Source: Hoplostethus atlanticus (taxonomy: Eukaryota; Chordata; Actinopteri; Trachichthyiformes; Trachichthyidae). From it: DNA of 64,000 nt. The DNA lies in assembly GCA_034670405.1 (NCBI GenBank), contig JAXDDX010000001.1, positions 4,878,501-4,942,500 on the forward strand, written 5' to 3'. Both the position numbers and the translations under genes were made by a program. The notes under the pieces are model-generated. The model searched no databases. It saw only the letters and a program-made list of their open reading frames with translations, and was not told where the DNA came from. Below, in pieces: positions 43,512-63,455 of the stretch (positions are counted from its first letter, which is position 1; every line of letters begins with the position of its first letter).

Positions 43512-43750
43512 CCTGCAATTCAGCTCGTTGATGCGCACCTTCCTTTCGCTCGTCCTCTAAACTCCTGGATCTCTATATTCATGCTTTTCACGGCGGTGCA
43601 CCGGCAGGTTAAGTGTCCAGAACACAGAACCAATGTAGACGGGGGCAGGCAGCGTCTCCCACTGCGCATTTGTACGAAGATTTCACTGCACACACTGCCG
43701 ATGGGAGGGAAGTTTGATCCTGCTGGCAATGCTTTCCTCCGCCTCAGCCC
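43512..43750 (-). other. gas2: Probable GAS2 first exon (5' UTR) with a 20-codon upstream frame
   Basis: GC-richer sequence ending on the minus strand at a strong donor (GCAGG then GTGAGC at 43511). It holds a short upstream open frame, ATG at 43582 to TGA at 43520, 20 codons, far from the real GAS2 ATG (39781). The 5' limit is a guess. Confidence 0.5.
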
Positions 43751-44553
43751 TCTTTGTGTTGCCTCTATATGACTTTTTTTTTTTACTCAACTCAACAGGC
43801 CAAGAAATGCCATTGTCCAATACACGTCTATATTATTTATTCAATTTGTATTTATGCTTACATTTTACGTTTCGTATCGTATCTAATCGAATCCAATAGA
43901 CTTTGCCTTTGTTAAGTCGTTGTTTTAATAGCCTATTCTGTTTTCTGTGTTCTGAAGTTGAATGATATATAGTGGTGTAGTGGTAAATAAAAAAAATGGT
44001 GGGTAAATCCTGACCTTCAGTCGGTGGTCATCATAAGGCAAAAAAACACCAATATAAACACAAATCAGAAGATTAAGAGAAGATCACTTTATTCTTGTTT
44101 TCTTACAAAACTCTACCCTCATACAATTTACACCAGTTTGATACTACTATGAGTTTATGACATAAATATGATATAAAATGTTGTGTAAACCGAGTCTATG
44201 TGGGTTTACCCACTATATGTCCAGGATCACATCCTTTTTGTAATAAGATCACATCATAGCACGTTCTTCGGTCCCTTTTATTTTGAAGGAAATAAATTGA
44301 CTGACCCGCGCACACAACCACGCATGCGCTTATCTCCTGCACAAGCAAGCTTTATTTTGAAAGTTGTCACCGGAACTTGTTTTTTCTTGACGCTGGTCTA
44401 ACAATCTAGACTGTTTCTTACAGGCACTTTGCTATCGTACAGTTTGGGCGACGGGGGACGTTTAGGTGAATGTTTTGTTTTTCTTAACTCCAGAGTGAAT
44501 ATCGCAGTGCCAAGACGCCATGGTTGAACTCTCCTGAACGTAGAGGGCGCCAC
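43751..44553. promoter_or_regulatory. GAS2-FANCF divergent promoter region and FANCF 5' UTR
   Basis: About 800 bases separate the likely GAS2 first exon (minus) from the FANCF ATG (plus). The same head-to-head layout is known in mammals. Two short upstream frames precede FANCF: 44470-44487 and 44520-44537 (ATG then five codons to TGA, 16 bases before the main ATG). If these lie in the mRNA they may damp FANCF translation. Confidence 0.5.
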
Positions 44554-45594
44554 ATGGAGGCGGTTTTGAAAAACTTGGGGAGCACGACAGAGCTACTAGC
44601 TGTGGTCCAGACCGATGTTGTAGAGCAATGGGATAAGCAAACTCTCGAGAAAGCCTTTCAGTGGGGCCGTTACTGTGAACACCTCTTTTCAAGGTTTCAC
44701 ACAAACACCACGATAAGGAAGATGATGGAGAAACAGCTGCAGCTCACAAATGAAAGTTTACGAGCAACTTTCCTGGGGTACACGGAAGTCTCTTTCTCGG
44801 ACCTTTCGCAGTGTCAGCATTTGTTGCTCGTCAGGTTGTTGACCAACCCCGTGTTGCCGAGCTCCATCATTAAAATACTTTTTGACACGCCCAGTCCTCT
44901 GATCACTGATACAAACGAGTACCGGGATGTCACCGGCCATTGCGCCCAGATCATTGAGTATAAATCGGCGTGCAAAGTCCTGAGTGCTGTAAACGTGAGA
45001 CCCGGCTCAGCACTTGGTCCTGATGCTGACCTGCAGGCAATGATGCTGATGGAGAGGCTGGATGCACTGCTGTGCCAAGGCAGAGAGGCGGGCAAAGCAG
45101 AGCAGTTTTTAGACTCTGTCCTACAAAGATGTGAAGGAGGGGAGTATATCTGTTTGATCGTTGCTGCAGCTCTACTGACAAGAAAAAACAAGGCTTCAGA
45201 GGATTTTCTCTTGAACTGGTTACAGCAAAAGGACACCCTGCTGCAAAACTTGTGCTCTACATTGCCCACTGGACACTTGATAGACCTTGCCATGAAAAAC
45301 ATGAAATTCAGGGTTGCCTACTGTAATGTACTGAAAAAGTGGGCTTCAGATATGGAATATGACATAAATGAGGGTGAATGGGTTCAAGCAAACACCAACA
45401 CTAGAGTGTCCTTCAAGAAACTGACTGACCATTTTCTGGCCTTGTTTGAGGCCTGCCCCTCACTGAGAGAGGACATAGAAAAAGAGATTCAAGTTTTGAA
45501 GATTTCTGATGGAGACTTTGACGTAAGAGGTCTGAGTGTCTGGGGAGATCTCCTGTCAGAGATTAAAAAGGGACTTACTTCAGATACAATTTGA
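44554..45594 (+). CDS. fancf: FANCF, Fanconi anemia core complex subunit (346 aa)
   Basis: A single uninterrupted exon, as is usual for FANCF. The start is the first in-frame ATG, giving MEAVLKNLGSTTELLAVVQ, which aligns with the mammalian N-terminus. The C-terminus ends DGDFDVRGLSVWGDLL, the most conserved block of the family, with WASDMEYDINEGEWV before it. FANCF is an all-helical adaptor that bridges FANCC/FANCE and FANCG/FANCA in the nuclear ubiquitin-ligase complex that monoubiquitinates FANCD2/FANCI after interstrand crosslinks. Slightly shorter than human (374 aa). A clear AATAAA follows at 45684. It is divergent from GAS2 and lies before SLC17A6, as in human. Confidence 0.95.
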   Translation: MEAVLKNLGSTTELLAVVQTDVVEQWDKQTLEKAFQWGRYCEHLFSRFHTNTTIRKMMEKQLQLTNESLRATFLGYTEVSFSDLSQCQHLLLVRLLTNPVLPSSIIKILFDTPSPLITDTNEYRDVTGHCAQIIEYKSACKVLSAVNVRPGSALGPDADLQAMMLMERLDALLCQGREAGKAEQFLDSVLQRCEGGEYICLIVAAALLTRKNKASEDFLLNWLQQKDTLLQNLCSTLPTGHLIDLAMKNMKFRVAYCNVLKKWASDMEYDINEGEWVQANTNTRVSFKKLTDHFLALFEACPSLREDIEKEIQVLKISDGDFDVRGLSVWGDLLSEIKKGLTSDTI

Positions 45595-45683
45595 TATATT
45601 ACCCAGCCTGAGATTATATTGTACATTATAACATGACTGCATATTACACATGTTTGTTTATTTTTGCAACAGTTTCTCTTCAC

Positions 45684-45689
45684 AATAAA
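45684..45689 (+). terminator. FANCF polyadenylation signal
   Basis: AATAAA 90 bases after the FANCF stop codon. Confidence 0.7.
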
Positions 45690-48600
45690 ATAACCTTGTA
45701 AAGACGTCACTATGCACCTTTTGATATTGGAATTTATTTATTTGTTTCTTAATACATGTTTAGGACATTTGTTAAATTGCACAGATGGACAGATGGTAGC
45801 ATCACATGTTGCCTTGTAATCACTGGCAGCATGTGACTTGACTGAATTAAATTTAAAGTAATTGCCAAGCAGTGAATAGTTGACACCTTCTAAATAAGTC
45901 CCTGGAGACACAAGGCCTCATGCAGCAGCATAAATTCCACCTTACTACCAAATTAGTATAGAAAATCTATAACAAAGTGCAATTTTTAGATCACCCTGTA
46001 TTTGTTGATTTATGAGGTTCTCAAAAAATAATGTCATGAATGAAAATCATAATAGGTCTACATTAGATAGGAATATTAGGCCTATGTAGGCCGATGTGTT
46101 TAAGATGGTTTTGGTAACAAAAGATGTCAAAGATCTCTATGCATCCTTTGTTTTAACCCATCTTTACTTTCTGTGTTTCATAAGACTACATTCAGAGACA
46201 TTAAAGAAATGGCAAAACCCAAAGGAAGCAAAAGCATTGTGTAGTCCAATTTACCCTCTTTTGACCATACACACCTCAAATCATATTCAATTTCTCACAC
46301 ACCATCTGTCAGTAAAGCTGAGCTGGGTCTAAAAAATGTATTGGCTGTATGCCAGTCATGTGTCTTGACTGCCAATTCACACATCTCAAACCTCGCCCAT
46401 GTGTCAGAGCACCTCCGCGGCCGAGGGATAATTTAGTCAGATGAGGCATCTTCAATCAAGCCCACCACAATAGCTGGTTAGTGACAAAACACTGCCAGAC
46501 AGCGGATTACAGCACCAGCCACCATGTGGGGGGAAACACCAACATGGCCACGGCTCGTTTAACACACCAAGCAATTCACATAGAGACAGATAAGGGTCAC
46601 TGAGTAAGGGGCAGCATGTACACAAGTAATTTATTTCCAACCAATGAAGAACATGTGCTTTGGGCTGGAGGAAAACACAATGCTTTAACAGATCTCACTT
46701 GCTCCTAAAATATAAATATGTGCTAATTAATTTAAGTTGTATTTATATTGTGTTAATGTCAATCACTTTATTTTGAGACATTGAATTCATTCATCAAAAT
46801 AATTGAAATCTGTAAAGGTTACATGATCCCAGGCAGCATTACTGCTATGAAACCTAGCTGAACATGTTAGAAATCCTGACATTGACAGATCTTTTTTTAG
46901 ATTTTTTTGTTCTCACCCCTTTTTCACAGCTTTACACATGTGAATGTGCTACTGTTCAACTTCCATCCAAATTAGAAGCCTGCAACCAGGGCCAAACACC
47001 ATACAATTGTACTATGCCAATATCAATCCAGTGTCTGAGTCATGTATGAGTCATTGATTATATAGGATAAATACCCACATGCAATTGGTACTAAAAAGTC
47101 AAATGCTTTACAGGCAATCAAATTATGCCAAAGAATGATTTTGTTTCCTAATGTTTTGGTAGGGAGCGGTGTTATTTAATACGATTCACTATTGTCACAC
47201 TCATAAAGAGAACGATTTGTGGGTGGGGGAAGAGGATGGAATCTCACTTGTTACCACAAATTATTAAATCCACCCCTCGGAAGGAAAGCAGCTATTTACC
47301 TACCCATCATCTCGCCTGGTCAATTTGAACAAATTGCCCACTAGGTTAAAACCTGCATGATAAAATTACAGGGTAGTGCTATTGTAGCACTTCAAACAGC
47401 AGGAAACTGACCCGGTCCTTTAATATCTGCCACTAACCCAGTTGAAATGGTTGAAAACCTGTTTGGAGACATGCCAATAAAACAGTTAACTAGCTACAGT
47501 ATAAAGCTCTGAAATATATAGACAAAATACGATTTCAAAAACAGGGGAAACCCTCTTACGTGTTGCTTCCTTTTCAATATAATATTATTGAGCTGTCCTC
47601 TGTCAGTCTGGGGAAATAAACTGCGGTGAGGCATGTTGACGGGGGCTGTTATTCAGCAGCTTCTAAAGGGTGGTGAAGGGTAGTATTCATTAAAGCTCAG
47701 CTCCAGCTCCCATCTGGTGGTGTGAATAGGGAGTCCTCCGCGGGGTGGGATGGGGTGGTAGCGTTGGGGGTAGAGCCCTCCCTCAGCACGCGCCTAAGCC
47801 ACTCAGACCTGGACCTTGTCTGGCCTCAGTGACAGATCACACAGGCAGCAGGGTCCCTCCACACACCTGTGTCCCCCTTTCTAGTGGGATGCAGAGTTCC
47901 TCATCAGTGGCCAGGATCTTTATGCTTGCATGGCAGCCAAAGGAATCAGGAGGGATATTTTGTTCATTTTGTCTAAGTGAAGCTTTAATGAAAAGCGTGA
48001 TGCTGTTATAGTATGATAGGGGAAGCTTCTACTGAATCATATGAAATGGTTGGCGCAGTGTGAAGAAAGCGAGGAGAGAAATGCACAGTGTAATCCTCCA
48101 GCGTATCCCATACTAAAACTGCACTGTCAGATAATGCCAGAGGTGCTGCAGTTGTTGAAACACTATTTTAGCAAAAAGAAAAATACGCGGGGAGGTTTTT
48201 TTTGGGAGAACAAAAGGACTAGATGTCAATAGTAAATGATAAAGATTATTAAATTATTAAATAATATAATATGTTAAATATTTAAGATCATCTGTAAAAC
48301 ATTTGACTCATTATCATCAAATTCTATTATCATTTATCCAGATTACGTTCAATGCTCACAATGCTTTGCAGTGTATCCAGTATCGTATGAAATCTTATCA
48401 GGCCCTCATCCTTTGTCTATGTGTGATACTATGAGCATGTTGTGGAGAGGGGGTATGAAGCTGTCAGCATTATGTGATATGGGGGAGGGGAACTGGAAGA
48501 TCTATGATAGATTACCTCACATAAAACAGTAGGAAACCAGTTCTATGCAGAAAAACAATTGGATGTAGCAATCCTCCTCCTTTCCTCCTGATCATGGAAG

Positions 48601-50059
48601 ATGCAAACCACTCACAGCAGGTCTGAAACTGTAAACCTTATATGGCATCACTGTTTCCTGGCCAGTTCCCCTGCCTTATTACTGTGGAACAAGGGTATAT
48701 ATAACCTAGTTTGGGGGTAATAAATGTTTCAGAAAGAGCGTGATTGTGAGATTAGAAAGTGAGGCCTAGATGAGAATGATGTTAGCACACAGATTCCTTG
48801 GTGCTTTTTTTTTTAATGCAAGCTGTTGTTAGCTAAGCAAGATGGAGATGCATTACAGTGGACTCCATTTGTACATCTCAAAAGGGAGGATCTTCAAGAG
48901 AGGCATCGTAAGTGAAAACTCATCACAAAAATATACAAGAGATAGAAGATATTTTAGGAGCAATTTCAGATTTCTTTCTAATTGAGATGAGTTTGGTTTT
49001 TAAATCTACTTTGCAGTTACCACAGCAATAGGAGGGCAGAGATACATGACATGTTATTGTGTTAGTGACAGACAGACTTGGGCTGCAAAGCTCACCATTA
49101 ATAAAGCAATTAGCAAGGGAGGAGAAAGGAGGCGTGTGTAAATTGAACTGCCCCGAGGTAGTGTAATGCAGTACTGGAGGGTGTCATAAAACAGTAATTA
49201 CTTCGATACTACTCCTAAATGTCTGTCTATAATAACAATCAGTGACCTGATCTTTGAACATATGAGGAATTTAGACTTTAGATCGCAAGTTCATGGAAAT
49301 TCAGATATCATTGTGGAGAGATGGCTGTTTTAGTGCACTTGTATACTACAGAGGAGAGCAGGGATCAGGAGGATGATTGCATGCAGGCTCAGTCCCAGGG
49401 GAAGAGTGCAGCCCCTGTCATCAAACACTCATTCTGACTGGGCCTCATCCCATTACAGTCCCTCAGGAGACAAACCGCACCTGCCCCACTGACTGCCGAC
49501 TACTCACCCCCCTTTGCTCACGCTCAGGATTACACAACCACACACACACACCAGCAACATCACACTGACAAAAAATGCACAAGCCTGAAACTCTAGGAAA
49601 AACACAAAGAATACAATTTACAGGAAGGTGAATGCTGCAAGAACCCTCCACCCGTGAGCTGCATGAAGTGTCTACACCAAGTTTCATCCAATTACACCCT
49701 AACAGGCATGTCACCAGGGCAACAGCCATGACCATTCCGGTTGGTTAGGCATGAGAAAACATGTTCCACGTGGCTGGTGACACAATTGTGTTTCCTGTCA
49801 AATTAACAAGTGCATTGGAAAGCAGGCAGCGGTGAGTGTTAATGGTTCCCTTTCTCAGTTGGGCAGATTATCGGAGGAAATGGAGATTCATTGTAACTGC
49901 TGCTGCTACCGCTGCTGGAAATGTTTCAGACAGGAAACTGTTATCTGTGATCTTACCTTCAGTCAAAATCATACTAGAACACCATCATTGGTCAACACCA
50001 CCCACCCCACCCCCGTCCACCCCAGACCAGGAGGGAATACCAGGACCCCCCCACCCCCC
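45690..50059. other. FANCF-SLC17A6 intergenic DNA, left part
   Basis: No coding region or RNA gene recognised; open frames are short and unconserved in appearance. GC-richer islands near 46390-46640, 47640-47960 and 49360-49730 stand out from the AT-rich background and could be regulatory, but nothing in the sequence proves it. Confidence 0.5.
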
Positions 50060-50660
50060 AAAAAGAGTTTGGCTGAGAGCTTTTCCCAGTGGTGCAAGAA
50101 CAACAGTCTGCAACTCAACATAAGCAAGATGAAGGAGCTCATAGTGGATTTCCAATGGAGCAAGAAGCCAGTGACAGCCAGTGACACCTGTTGCAGTCCT
50201 GCGACTGCACCATCTCCACCTCCACACCCTTGATGGTACCTGGAAGTACCTGGAAGTACATATCAACAACAAACTGGCCTGGACCGACCGTTTATGTTAC
50301 AGATCACTGTACATGTTCTATCAATCTGTTAAGGCCAGCAGACTGTTCTTTGCCGTGGTGTGCTGGGGAGGCAACACCAAGGTGGGGGAAGCAGGCAGGA
50401 CAAAGAAATTGATGAAAAAGGCTGTCTGAGTCTGGACACGCTGGAGGCACTAGTAGAGGGGAGGATGAGGACTAAACTGAACTCCATCCCATCCTAGGTG
50501 AGCTGATGCATCTACAGAGCACCTTCAGCCTCCGCCTCCTTCCCAAGGTGCAACACAGAGACTTCTGTGACAGCCATGAGACTGTACAATGCTCCCTGCC
50601 CAAAGAGCCCCATCCTCAGCCAACTAGGACCATGCTGAAGCAGGGCGCCTGCACCGTATA
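50060..50660 (+). mobile_element. L2-like LINE fragment (reverse transcriptase C-terminal part)
   Basis: Plus-strand text in broken frames reads SFSQWCKNNSLQLNISKMKE, then LIVDFQWSKKP, and later text corresponding to the LG..IDNKLAW and CYQSVKASRLFF-type motifs downstream of the L2/Maui RT core. Several frame breaks make it inactive. Confidence 0.7.
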
Positions 50661-50972
50661 CATGAAGATTGCTTCATATATAGATTGCTTTAGTTATGGA
50701 TTTCTTTTTGCGTTCCTATTGTCTGGGCTATTCTGTATGACATTCGCTTGCACAGTTTTCTGATCTGTACATGTTTCTGCACATTCTGTTCAGTCTGCAT
50801 ATGTGTCAGCACAGATCCACCCCAGCTTGCTGAAAAAAGAAAAACACACTCAGCAGGATTTCCAGGCAACTAAGAAGCTTGGTGCAGGAAGGCCTGATAG
50901 AAGTGTACACTGGTTGTTTTTGCTCAGTGCTTGGCCAGTCCCTCTATTTCTCTTTCTCTCTCTTTGATTAGC

Positions 50973-50988
50973 AGTAGTAGTAGTAGTT

Positions 50989-51039
<51 letters not shown>
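50973..51039. repeat. (TAG)n trinucleotide microsatellite
   Basis: About 22 units of GTA/TAG with one interruption (TTG near 50987). Apparent poly-Ser or poly-Thr frames here are artefacts of the repeat. Confidence 0.95.
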
Positions 51040-53587
51040 TTAATACCATTTTCTGCACGTATGCTGAGTGCAGATTGAAAATCTTCTGTACATATGGCCT
51101 CTGTAGACAAGCCAATCTTATAGTTGACTTAAAGTTTTCTTGTGTAGGGTGGTATAAAAAATTACCTCGACACCTCTCCTTAGCTGTTATATTTCTTAAG
51201 TGATCATTCATTCTTCACACTAGATGAGAGCATCAGCTAAATGACACAAATATAAATGTAAACTGTGTGCACCCTGTAGTGTTCATGTCTTATACGTTGT
51301 TTTTGAAGGATCGATTTTAATTAAATTCGTAAGAGTTATTGTTCATCCAGCAATAATATGACCTTTGTAATTATCAGTATATTCCATTTGAATTCAAACC
51401 TTCACCAGCAACATTGGAAAAACTCCAATGCACTCTGGAGTTAAACAGTATTGATTTGTCACATGATTAGATTTGATTTGCATGAGGTAATTTGCTATGC
51501 TGGAGCCGGGTCAATAGTTGAATGTGCTACATGCAACACTATTGACCTCACGTGTACTACAGAGGAGGATACAGTGAGGGGAATAAGGGGTGTCGGCTTG
51601 GCGCGGAGAGAATATTACACCTGTAGCCTATGAAGGGAGAGCCCATTACATTCTCACAGTTTTCTCTTTCAGTTATTCCTCTGTCCTTCCACTGTACATT
51701 TCAGAAAGGTGTGATATCACATCCAGGTTTAAAGCTGAAAGATTCAATAGCTTCATCGCACCTTTAGACAGTTGCATTTGACTGACTTCAGCAGACTTTA
51801 CACCACATAAAGTGGACTAAAGTCTCTTTGAGAAGACAGACAATGATCTTGGTTTGTATGGATGTAATCTCCACTAATAGTGTTAACATTGCTGTTCCAC
51901 ACTCCCTTGACCAATTACCAAGCTACAGGGTCCAATACTCTCCCCCAGACTCCAGAGACCTCAGCCATTGATTTACTAATGAGAAACGTGGAGAGAATTG
52001 AAGATGCATGACATTGATTGGAGAGGGTGCCTAACTAGATACGTATTCTACCCATGGTCTCTCAGGACCTCTAACCTTCAAATAAACGCATATTAAATCT
52101 TAGCTGAAGAAATAATTTTCTAATATTCTGTACAGCATCAATACAGGAGATGAAAAGACAAAACAGGACTTTTAGTTGTTTTTTATAAAATGATATGAGC
52201 ATTTGTACTTTTTGACATCAACATACCTCTCCATTAAACACAATATTAGAAGCCATAAAATCACATTTATCTGTATACATAAACTTAATAGCATCTTTTG
52301 GTCATCTTAAACATTCTTAAATATTAATATATTTTAAACATCCTTGCAGAGTTCAAATAGCAAATAAAGTGGGAAGGAACAGCCGTCTTAACACGCTCCA
52401 TTCAAACTTGACAATATCAAAGTGTCAATAAAGTACTTTTGGTGACAACGAGAACAACCGAGAGACATCAAGAGATCACACAACTTGGTTGTTCATATAC
52501 AGTACCGTATTCCTGTTTGTCAGAATGCAATAATATGTCCTACATCAGGAGCACTAAAGCTGGACTCTCCAGACACTAGTAAATTTGTTAAAACACACAC
52601 CTTATGTTGATCATCACGACTCCAAAACAATTACAGTTACTGTAGATACAGCAAGCCAGTGTTACATTACAAAACAGAATGTGATGGGTGGCAACTGGTA
52701 CACAGGATTTATTGCAGTGCACACCGAACATCGATAAACAGTATCTTGAGAACATTCGCCTTCAAAACTTTTTTGATTTGTCTCACATCACTACCAGAAC
52801 CTGATTATGAAAGTTCACTCTATTACTTATAATGGCAGAAGACACTTATCTAAGAACAAAGCAGCAGGCGGAATGAGGACTAAGTGACTGTAAGAAGGCT
52901 GTATCTGAACACTGATCTGAGGAAATTCATGCAACAACACACACTAAAATTCTACATTTGAGTTCAACTTCAATCACGCTATTTTTGTCTTATAATGTTT
53001 TATAGGCCTTGCTTGAGAAGAAGACCTTTTTTGCAAGCAGACATCTCCCTGAAAAGGTACTGTCCATGAAAAATATGGCCTTTAATATTAATGTTAACAC
53101 AGATCAACGACCCAAATCCACAATAGTCTCACAGAAACAGTATACAGGTATATACAATACATAAAACACATTTGAGAAGTAGAATATAATCTTGTTTTAG
53201 AATACTTATAGTATCAGTGCAATCAGAGTGGTATTTCAGAGAAAGACCCTATGATGGTCAACTGCAATGATATCTGGCTCATGTTGTTCAAGTAGGTTTA
53301 TGAGGTTTGGTACCTAAGAAGTACATTATAGTCCTACAGTTTTCTTTACAACTGCTTACTGTATAGTGAAGCCCTAGGTGGATGTGATGAGAAACATGTT
53401 GGAATCTAATAAGGATTGTTCTGCATTGCAATGAACTTCAACTATTTCTCTACACTGCCTGTTTGAAAAAAGTATTTCCATTTTGCTTGAATACACAGAA
53501 TGAATTTTAATATCTATTGTAGCATTTAATGCTTATTTGTGCAATCCATGATGGAAATTTTTGTAAGCTGACTCGTGTGTGTCTGGT
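51040..53587. other. Intergenic DNA and probable SLC17A6 3' UTR
   Basis: No coding sequence. A SINE-tail-like fragment lies near 51215-51260. The part from about 52100 to 53587 lies directly downstream of the SLC17A6 stop codon on the minus strand, so a long 3' UTR is likely, but I cannot pick one polyadenylation site. Confidence 0.4.
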
Positions 53588-60887
<7,300 letters not shown>

Positions 60888-62059
60888 ATCCAAATTATCT
60901 TAAAATTCTACAATATTATAACAAATGTCAGGTGCAATATTAATGAGCATATTGTTAAGATGTTAATCCAAAATAAAGTGCCTCTCTCTCAGCAGAAAAT
61001 CTCCCTCGATGTCCTGAAAAGACGAGTCGAGCTGGAGGGGGGAAAAACGTTCAGTCTGATAGGGTTGCTTTCACAGTCACAAAACAGCAGTCAAATAAGT
61101 CCTTTTTTGCCTTGCGCAATGTTAATCCATGCAGTGCCATCTTAAGATCCAGTCAACGATTGGAAACAAAATTGAAAAAAAAAAAAATATATAGTATTAT
61201 ATATATATTAGACGTTAGATTTTCTTCAAGAATCTAAAAGAAAACGTCGTCGAAATGCCGAGGAATGGGAAATAGCTTCACCCTTGAGTTATGTGGGAGC
61301 TCCGGTCTTCTCTGAGGTGAGACTCGCCGGTGAAGCAGCCGAGGGAAGCCTCAGCACCACGGAGAGCTCAGCTGTGTGATGCACCTGTCCACAGCTCCCC
61401 TCAGCGGCACCCAGCACGCCCAGTTTCCACTAATTGTATTGTTATAGAAAATCTGTTGCTTGTGAGGCTTTGCATATAGGATTTTTCTCCGTCGGCTGGT
61501 GTGACTGATTGAGCAGTGATGTTCAAGACGAGCTCCGTCCACTTACAGATACAGATCTACAGCGCAGCGAGCACAAAGAAAGGTGTCCTCCTACCCCCCT
61601 CTACATGCTGTCAGTACTGTAAGATACTCCCACGAGATACTTTTACCGACAATATAAAAAAAACAACTCCAGACCCAAATTACGCAGAGCTTTTTTAGTT
61701 AAATTTAATACGCCGGGCATTCAAAAATATTCTTAATTGAAAACTGTTATCTGCGCATGTAAATCCGGAGTGGAAAGTAAATGTGCAGCCAACCACATAG
61801 AGGCAGTGTTGTGTAGGAAGTTATGAGACCATACCTCAACAGATACTGATGGAGATTAAAGGAGATACAGGAAACTTCAGACACGTATGATAGCCTATAT
61901 GTATCTAACCCCACGGATTAAACAAACAATACACAAGGCGATTAAATAAAGAACACACGGGGTTTTTAATACAGTTTTATAGATGTGTGACACATAGAAA
62001 GAACATGGTAAATTTACATTTGAACTGCTCTTTAGAAGCAGGATCAGGACAGCTATGGT
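60888..62059. other. SLC17A6 5' flank and spacer to the GPCR gene
   Basis: Holds the SLC17A6 5' UTR and promoter on the minus strand, an A-tract and TA-rich stretch at 61163-61215, and the 3' UTR of the downstream GPCR near 61960-62059. No other gene seen. Confidence 0.45.
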
Positions 62060-63455
62060 CTATTCAGGCAGTATGCACAGAGGAGTAACAGTAGTCAGGC
62101 CTTGCCCCACTGTCCTTCGTTTTCGTTGAGAGAACAACGAGGATAAATCCAAGCCTGGACACTGAGAAAGCAGCACAGCAAAGGTGCCATGAAACTCCCT
62201 CCTGAACTGGCGGCCCATGAAGCAGCTGAACAGAGGGTTAATACAGGTGTTGAGGCTGCAGAGGCACATCTCCACGGTAAAGGCCACGTCTGTGGGCTGC
62301 CAGGAAGCAGGGCTGTCCGGGTAGATTGCCCGCATCATGATGGCAGCGTTTCGGGTTATGTGGTACGGCAGGTAGAGCAGGGCAAACAGGATCAACACTG
62401 CGCTCAGCACCCGGGTGAGACGCCGCTGCTTGCAGTGCGGCTGGGGCTGGGGGCGGCAGGTGCGGCGGCGCAGCTCCCGGACGCTGCGCAGGCAGCAGTA
62501 GCAGATGAAAACCAGGGGGAACAGGAAGCCGGCGATGGAGCAGAAAACGGAATAGGGAAGGCTCTCCTCGGTCCCTTTCAGCAGTATGTATAGGGTACAG
62601 ACGGTGCGGTTGCTTACAGGACATGACTGGATCAGAGTCATATTGGCAACAGGTATGCTGAGGACCAGTGTAAACGCCCAGACTGCCACACACAGTAGGC
62701 AGGTCTGCCGACGGCCCAGTAGGGCCAGGGAGCGCAGCGGATGCACAATGGCGATGTAGCGGTCCACACTAATGCAGGTAACAAAGAATATGCTGAGGTA
62801 AAAGTAGTTGTGGTAGAGCAGCCTTACAGCCGTGCATAAGGGCAGACCTAAACTCCAGTAGAGCTTGTCCAGATGGTACTGGATGAGGAAAGGCAGGGCC
62901 AGCAGCCAGGAGGTGTCAGCCAGGGTCAGGTTGAAGAGGAGGACCGTGCTGCGGGTCCAGCGCTTGAGGCGGCGAGAGAAGATCCAGAGGGAGAACAGGT
63001 TGAGGGGCAGCCCCAAGATCAACACCACCAAGAAGAAGGCTGGCATCAAGTAGAGCTGCACCACCAGTATACCTTCCTGGCCCGGGCTGCCCAGGTCGCA
63101 GAAGGGTTTCTCTGGAGGCTGTAGTGAGAGATCAGCAGTGAGTTGTCTGTTTCAAGATCATCAACCTGTAGCTTCTCTGTCGCTCCAAAACAGATTGCTT
63201 CAGTTTGACTGAAACAAAGCTTCATTTCAATTGTACACTGTAACTGGTTGGACGTCAACACACATAAAACGCATGATTGATATTATTTGCCTTTCCGAAG
63301 CTAACCTCTCAACCACACATGTAAACAATTGACTGAGTATTTTTTTATTGTTCCAAAAAATCTCGTTTGTCTTGCAAGAAGAAAATGTTTTAAAATCTGA
63401 AATAAAGCTTACTCAGTGAACCTCTCTAACCTACCTGAACTTGAGTGTTGCCCAT
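62060..63455 (-). CDS. P2Y-like class A GPCR (about 359 aa), two exons
   Basis: The large exon 62060-63118 is open throughout, but its first in-frame ATG falls inside helix 1 and an in-frame stop lies not far upstream. A good acceptor (CACTACAG) at 63119 and a small exon at 63435-63455 (ATG plus six codons, MGNTQVQ, then GTAGGT) restore a full extracellular N-terminus with a Cys (PFCDLG) in phase. Seven hydrophobic helices are visible. Helix 1 has LPLNLFSLW, helix 3 ends SVDRYIAIVHPL (intact DRY), and helix 6 has LLYLPYHITR. Helix 7 reads NTCINPLFS, so the usual NPxxY tyrosine is replaced by serine. The general pattern fits the nucleotide/lipid-responsive branch of rhodopsin-like receptors; ligand and orthology are not recognised. 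Confidence 0.8.

Noticed and set aside
44524..44553. Ten-codon N-terminal extension of FANCF
   Set aside because: It would start at TTG. The first in-frame ATG at 44554 gives the conserved N-terminus.
50850..51211. Poly-Thr, poly-Leu and poly-Ser frames
   Set aside because: All are translations of the (TAG)n microsatellite.
62189..62593. 134-codon plus-strand frame over the GPCR gene
   Set aside because: Antisense of a seven-helix receptor exon; Gln/Ala/Gly-rich composition is typical of such shadows.
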